From positions 1 through 64,000 of the forward strand of contig NZ_VFIA01000024.1 in NCBI RefSeq assembly GCF_014282275.1: a DNA stretch of 64,000 nt, read 5' to 3'. The stretch comes from Spirosoma utsteinense (GTDB taxonomy: Bacteria > Bacteroidota > Bacteroidia > Cytophagales > Spirosomataceae). The first letter of the stretch is position 1; the number at the start of each line of letters is the position of its first letter. The translations under genes were made by a program, and so were the position numbers. This document shows, one piece after another, positions 59,937 through 64,000 of this stretch. The notes beneath the pieces are model-generated. The model searched no databases, was not told where the DNA came from, and saw only the letters and a program-made list of their open reading frames with translations.

Positions 59937-59970
59937 GTATTACTTGCAGTCTGCAATAACAGCCGTTTGG

Positions 59971-61161
59971 CTAGCCGGGCTGCTCAACCAGTGAGGGTGG
60001 CGGTGTTACCAATTTATACTGACGCATTTTCCACCACAGGGTCAGCCACGCCAGCAGCAGCATCACAATTCCGTACAGGAACAGCGTCTGCACCTGAGGC
60101 TGGATTACCGACAGGGGTGCCTTTAGAAAAAAGACGTTCCGAAGGGCGCTGAGGTAGTGTGTTAATGGAATAGCCTGGGCGATATATTGTAGCAGTACCG
60201 GCATTTGGCTCGTGGGCCAGGAGTATCCACTGATAATGAAGGCCGGTGTGGCTACGATCATCAGGATTTCGGTAGCGCGCAGTTGATTAGGTATTAAGAT
60301 GCTGATGAGAATACCCAGGCCCGTCAGCGCCAGCGTAAACGCAGCCACCAGGGTTAGCAGAGCCGGTAGCGACCCAACGTCCGGCAGGCGGAACAGCGGA
60401 AAAAGCACGCCCAGCACGAAAGCCCAGACGCCCGCTCCCATGATCCAGTAGGGCAGCGTTTTCGTCAGCAGCACCACCCCCGACCAGCGGGTCTGCTCCG
60501 TAAGCTGCCCAAAGGTGTTTTCCTCAAACTCTTTACTGAAGGCCAAAGCCAGCACCAGCAGAAATACCTGCTGGATAATAGCCCCGGTTACCCCCGGCAG
60601 CATGTAATACCCGTAGTTTCCCGATGTATTGAAATAGCGGGTGTTGTTGATGCTGAAAGCCTGAAACTGGTTTCGGGCTTCCAGTACCGGCACACCCCGT
60701 TTCATCGATCCCTCGATTTCGATCCCGGCGTTCAGCGTCGACAGGGTAGTTTGTACCGCCCGCGACACAAAATTGGCGGTCAGGATATTGGCCATGTTCA
60801 GGTCGACCTCTACTTCGGGCGTCCGGCGCTGCTGTATGGCTTCTTCAAAATTCCCGGGTATCGTCACAACGGCCTCAAACTGCCCCGTTTCAAAAGCCCG
60901 GCGGGCAGCAGTCTCATCGGGAAATACCGTTACGAGTTTGACGGTGGGATTATCGGCGAGGGCATCGACGACCTTGCCGCTCAGCGCCGTCCCGTTCAGG
61001 TCGACTACAGCAATGGGCAGATCAGTAACGGTGGCATTGGTGTAGGTATAGCCCACCAGCAACCCGAACAAGACCGGTCCACCGAGGAAAACAGCCACGG
61101 CAACACCGTTGCGGGAAAACTGGCGAAACTCCCGCATCAACAGCCTGAAAAACGTTTTCAT
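59971..61161 (-). CDS. ABC-2 type transporter permease (YhhJ/YbhR-like)
   Basis: The 396-residue inner-membrane protein has one N-terminal helix (~18-40), a long periplasmic part (~45-180) with VVTIPGNFEEAIQQRRTPEV, and five C-terminal helices (~190-380). This is the ABC2_membrane_3 layout of drug-type exporters working with HlyD and TolC. No ATPase gene is in the visible operon, so the ATP-binding partner must be elsewhere. It follows the HlyD gene by 12 bases. Confidence 0.88.
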   Translation of the reverse strand: MKTFFRLLMREFRQFSRNGVAVAVFLGGPVLFGLLVGYTYTNATVTDLPIAVVDLNGTALSGKVVDALADNPTVKLVTVFPDETAARRAFETGQFEAVVTIPGNFEEAIQQRRTPEVEVDLNMANILTANFVSRAVQTTLSTLNAGIEIEGSMKRGVPVLEARNQFQAFSINNTRYFNTSGNYGYYMLPGVTGAIIQQVFLLVLALAFSKEFEENTFGQLTEQTRWSGVVLLTKTLPYWIMGAGVWAFVLGVLFPLFRLPDVGSLPALLTLVAAFTLALTGLGILISILIPNQLRATEILMIVATPAFIISGYSWPTSQMPVLLQYIAQAIPLTHYLSALRNVFFLKAPLSVIQPQVQTLFLYGIVMLLLAWLTLWWKMRQYKLVTPPPSLVEQPG

Positions 61162-61173
61162 GGTTCGTAGGGG

Positions 61174-62142
61174 TTAGTTGTTTGGTAATAACACGGTCTG
61201 GTTCGACAGCAATTTGTTCTGCTGGGCCGGGTCTGTAGGGACCAGTTTCAGTTCGTAGGTAGCTTCTCCCAGTTCATAGGTTGGATAGCTGCTGGTTCGG
61301 GAGGCATAACTGTTAAGTTCCTTAACGGTCACGAGTTTAGCGGCTACCGTCTGGTTGGCGGCAAAGGGGAGCTTCACCTTGTATTCGTTACCTCTGGCAA
61401 AGCGGGCCACTTCCTTTTCGCTCACCGTAAAGCGCAGGTATGTGCGGCTATTGTCATAACCCGACAGCACCGTATAGCCAGCCGGAGCCAGTTCGCCTTC
61501 GTGCAGGCTGATGCTTTCGATGGTCATGGGCTGGGGAGCCACGATCGCTTTCTCCCGGAGGGCGGCCTGCACTTCTTTGAGCGCGCCTTCGGCTCGGAGC
61601 ATATCGCCGTAGGCCATCCGGATACGTTCGGCCCGCACGGTGCCATCTACCTCGTCCCGTTTGGCCTGCGTACCCGTCAGCTGCGCCTTTGCCGATTGGT
61701 ATTTCGCACTCATCTCGTCGTACTGCTGGGCCGAAATCAGGGAGTCGCGGTACATAGCCTGTACCCGGCTCAGGCTTTTCTGGGCGAATGCAGCCTGCTC
61801 ACGAGCTACCGATAATGCCGCGTCAGCCTGTCGGCGTTCGTTGGGCGTGGCTCCATGCAACGCCATCTGGTACTGCGCTCTGGCCGATGTGTAGGCACCC
61901 TGTGCCTGTAGCAGTTTGGCCTCGGCTTCGGGGACGTCGATACGCGCCAGAATCTGCCCTTTGGTGACTACGTCACCTTCCTTTACCAGCAGCTGAGCAA
62001 TGCGGCCGGTCACCTTGGCGGTTACGCCAACGGTTTCTTTTTTCACTTTCCCTTCCAGATCAGCGGTCAGGGTTTGTTTGGGCTGACAACTGGCCAGCGT
62101 CAGGAGGCTAATGGCTACTGCCGGAAGAATATGCGCGTTCAT
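61174..62142 (-). CDS. HlyD-family periplasmic adaptor lipoprotein
   Basis: The 322-residue protein has a lipobox (TLASC) and the membrane-fusion layout: lipoyl half VKKETVGVTAKVTGRIAQLL, a long helical hairpin (~70-180, Ala/Gln/Arg-rich), and a beta-barrel part. It bridges the ABC permease and TolC. The ATG at 62142 gives the leader; the open frame reaches 62217. Confidence 0.9.
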   Translation of the reverse strand: MNAHILPAVAISLLTLASCQPKQTLTADLEGKVKKETVGVTAKVTGRIAQLLVKEGDVVTKGQILARIDVPEAEAKLLQAQGAYTSARAQYQMALHGATPNERRQADAALSVAREQAAFAQKSLSRVQAMYRDSLISAQQYDEMSAKYQSAKAQLTGTQAKRDEVDGTVRAERIRMAYGDMLRAEGALKEVQAALREKAIVAPQPMTIESISLHEGELAPAGYTVLSGYDNSRTYLRFTVSEKEVARFARGNEYKVKLPFAANQTVAAKLVTVKELNSYASRTSSYPTYELGEATYELKLVPTDPAQQNKLLSNQTVLLPNN

Positions 62143-62176
62143 GAGTTTTATCTGAGGTCGTGAAGACAAAGAATAA

Positions 62177-63523
62177 TTAGTTGATATCGGTGATAGTGAG
62201 GGTGCCCGTTGCTTCAAGCTGGGCTACCTGCGCGGCCCGTTGGCTGGCAATGGTCTGGACATAATCGAGTTCGGCTTTCTGGTAATCGGTTTCGGCTTCG
62301 AGCCGCTCCGTGATGCGGATAAGTCCCTGCTCATACTGGCGGGTGGCAATGTCGAGGGCTTTGCGGGCCAGCCCTACTTTCTGTTGGGCCACATCGACCA
62401 ACTCATTGGCCGTAGCCATTTCCGAGCGGCTCTTCTGGAGGTTCAGTGTCAGCAGGTCGCGGGTCTGGGCCAGGGTGTTCTGCGATATATCGAGATCCTG
62501 CTGCGCCGTTCGTCGTTCGGTACGCGACGCAAACTTGTCGAAAAGCGTCCAGCGCACGCCTACACCGGCATACCAGTAGGGTTCGATGGCCGACAGGTCT
62601 TTGCGGTACAGTTCATTTTTACCGAATGCATATACCTGGGGCAGATAACCCGACAGCGTCGCTTTCTGGCGGTAGCGCGTGGCTTCCCGGGCCAGTTCCA
62701 GCGATTTGAGTTCGGGGCGATTGTCTACCGATGCTACGCTCATATCGCTCACCAGCCGGGTCAGTTCGGGGCGTATTGCCGATAACTGGTCGGCCGGAAC
62801 GCCGGTCAGCTGCGTCAGGCGGGCGAGGGCCAACTGGCGTTTCCCGTTCAGGTCGACACGCTTTGCCCGCAGGTCCTGCACAGCCAGGTCGACTTTACTG
62901 CGATCGTAGGGCGTGGCGAGTCCTTCTTTCACGGCTTTGTTGATGAACCGTACCTGCTCGGCGAGTCGTTTGTCGGCTTCGTCGAGCACCTGCTCCGACT
63001 GGGCAATCAACCCCAGCTGGTCATAGGCCAGCGTGACATCCCGGATGATGGTCATTCGTTCTTTATCGGCCAGCGCACCAATAGCCTGTTCTTTAAAGGA
63101 CAGCGCTTTGCTCAGCGTCGGGATCTTGGTCCCCGAGAAGAGGAGCATATTGGCCTGAACAGTTGCTTTCAGAATGTTCTGGGGCTGAAGCTGCTGCTCC
63201 AGTTCGTAAGGCCCGCTATACACCTCCTTTGGTAACGGCTGGTAGGGCAACCGTGGCAGGATGATACTAATGTCGCGGTCGAGGTGCGTATAGGTTGGGT
63301 TGATGGTTATTTCGGGCAGGTACTGGTTTTTCAGCCCCTGCTTTTCAATCTGTACTTTCCGTTGCTCGGCCTGGTTATTAGCCAATGCGTAGCTTTTCGT
63401 TAATGCCTGTTCGATCAGGGCTTGCCGGGTGGGTGCCGACCCGGCCGGCGGGGTGAGCTGCGCCCGGGCCGTTGTGGCCAGTAACGAGCCAACTAGAAAT
63501 GCGGAAGCGATTATTGTCTTCAT
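62177..63523 (-). CDS. TolC-family outer-membrane efflux protein
   Basis: The 448-residue protein has a signal peptide (MKTIIASAFLVGSLLATTARA) and two OEP repeats of long helices and short strands: NNQAEQRKVQIEKQGLKNQY near residue 50 and QKVGLARKALDIATRQYEQG near residue 390. It forms the outer-membrane exit of the pump. The gene lies between tetR and hlyD in one operon. Confidence 0.92.
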   Translation of the reverse strand: MKTIIASAFLVGSLLATTARAQLTPPAGSAPTRQALIEQALTKSYALANNQAEQRKVQIEKQGLKNQYLPEITINPTYTHLDRDISIILPRLPYQPLPKEVYSGPYELEQQLQPQNILKATVQANMLLFSGTKIPTLSKALSFKEQAIGALADKERMTIIRDVTLAYDQLGLIAQSEQVLDEADKRLAEQVRFINKAVKEGLATPYDRSKVDLAVQDLRAKRVDLNGKRQLALARLTQLTGVPADQLSAIRPELTRLVSDMSVASVDNRPELKSLELAREATRYRQKATLSGYLPQVYAFGKNELYRKDLSAIEPYWYAGVGVRWTLFDKFASRTERRTAQQDLDISQNTLAQTRDLLTLNLQKSRSEMATANELVDVAQQKVGLARKALDIATRQYEQGLIRITERLEAETDYQKAELDYVQTIASQRAAQVAQLEATGTLTITDIN

Positions 63524-63582
63524 TGTATTAATTACACTTTTAACGTTTTTTTAGTTTCCTTATGATCAAAAAAAACAGGCAC

Positions 63583-64000
63583 TCACTCCAGGTAAAACTT
63601 TTCGGTCAGGATTCCTCTCAGGAGAATATTAAGGACCAGATCGATCCGTTCCTGGGTCGTAGCCGGTATCTGGCGGGAAATGTCGGCGGGGAACTGGCTC
63701 AGAAAATCGGTATCGGTCAGTTGCTGCACGGCGCTGATAAACATAACGATGGCGATCTGCCGGGATGCATCGTCCCGGATATACCCAACGCGTACCCCCT
63801 CTTCGACAAGCTGGGTCAGGTACTGGAGCTGCATGTCGCGCCGAAAGTCGTTAGCCTGTTTATAAGCTACTGGTTCGGAGCGCTTTAAATCGTCCCAAAA
63901 CTTTTTATTCACAGTAGAAAAACTTCCGCCTATGTGCTGAAGATAGGCGTTTAGCTTCTGCCGGAGCGACAAATCCACATCGTTCACAATCTCATCGGCC
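63583..64000 (-). CDS. TetR-family regulator, C-terminal part
   Basis: Only the C-terminal 138 residues are in the window; the frame is open to base 64000. The visible part (VDLSLRQKLNAYLQHIGGSF to GILTEKFYLE) is the all-helical ligand-binding domain of a TetR-type repressor; the DNA-binding helix-turn-helix lies beyond the edge. It precedes tolC by 59 bases and probably represses the operon. An internal GTG at 63987 is not the true start. Confidence 0.8.
   Translation of the reverse strand, partial: ADEIVNDVDLSLRQKLNAYLQHIGGSFSTVNKKFWDDLKRSEPVAYKQANDFRRDMQLQYLTQLVEEGVRVGYIRDDASRQIAIVMFISAVQQLTDTDFLSQFPADISRQIPATTQERIDLVLNILLRGILTEKFYLE

Noticed and set aside
1-64000. tRNA, rRNA, CRISPR array, intact insertion sequence or prophage
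   Set aside because: Intergenic regions were read on both strands; no cloverleaf with a conserved T-arm, no regularly spaced repeat and no transposase or phage structural gene was found. Very divergent RNA genes could be missed by eye.

Overview
The window looks like chromosomal DNA of a Bacteroidota bacterium, most likely a Cytophagales member close to Spirosoma. The signs are a SusC/SusD pair, families typical of the phylum (DUF4290, DUF4136, RagB/SusD, a response regulator of the small Rcp1 type), many lipoproteins with a short leader and lipobox, few Shine-Dalgarno sequences, and promoters carrying the phylum's -7 element TAnnTTTG. GC content is moderate to high except in the first ~780 bases, which are AT-rich. 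I see no tRNA, rRNA, CRISPR array, intact insertion sequence or prophage.

Layout. 1-780: AT-rich island with small unknown genes. 1008-10906: a stress/low-oxygen cluster with four two-domain universal stress proteins (USPs), a PfkB-type phosphofructokinase, a zinc alcohol dehydrogenase, an L,D-transpeptidase, a LOG-family protein and small unknown genes. 11172-23896: housekeeping and envelope genes (homoserine kinase, a PfkB-family kinase, lytic transglycosylase, GH20 hexosaminidase, methyltransferase, amino-acid permease, M23 peptidase, DUF2231 and DUF4136 proteins). 24154-28517: a five-gene stressosome-type operon (rsbR, rsbS, rsbT, a kinase/phosphatase fusion, a hybrid histidine kinase). 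28699-38799: atpA-atpG, FKBP isomerase, S41 protease, MATE exporter, DUF4290 protein and murA. 38965-49147: DUF305-like protein, two ferritin-like proteins, a beta-lactamase remnant, exported SAM-hydrolase-like protein, MsbA-like ABC exporter, a toxin-antitoxin pair wedged beside a glycosyltransferase and its duplicated 3' fragment, and a SulP/carbonic anhydrase operon. 49452-64000: response regulator, permease, susCD, second carbonic anhydrase, PhyH-family oxygenase, DUF1684 protein and a TetR/TolC/HlyD/ABC-2 efflux operon running off the right edge.

The most notable signal is regulatory. Six promoters in the 1.9-9.8 kb stress cluster carry an FNR/CRP-like dyad (TGAY-N4-RTCA, with varying fidelity) exactly 23 bp upstream of a -7 element. 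That spacing would place the dyad near -43, the classical activator position. The six promoters would drive USP genes, the L,D-transpeptidase, pfkB, adhP and a terminator-ended transcript of about 140 nt that may be a small RNA. This reads as an oxygen- or redox-controlled survival regulon.

A second theme is long inverted repeats at gene ends. About a dozen intergenic gaps hold unrelated but long (14-50 bp per arm), nearly perfect hairpins, several overlapping stop codons, including a loopless 76-bp palindrome at the end of murA. Two of them (39659-39752 and 41761-41883) share terminal and inner sequences and look like a dispersed palindromic element; the second lies directly beside a truncated class D beta-lactamase.
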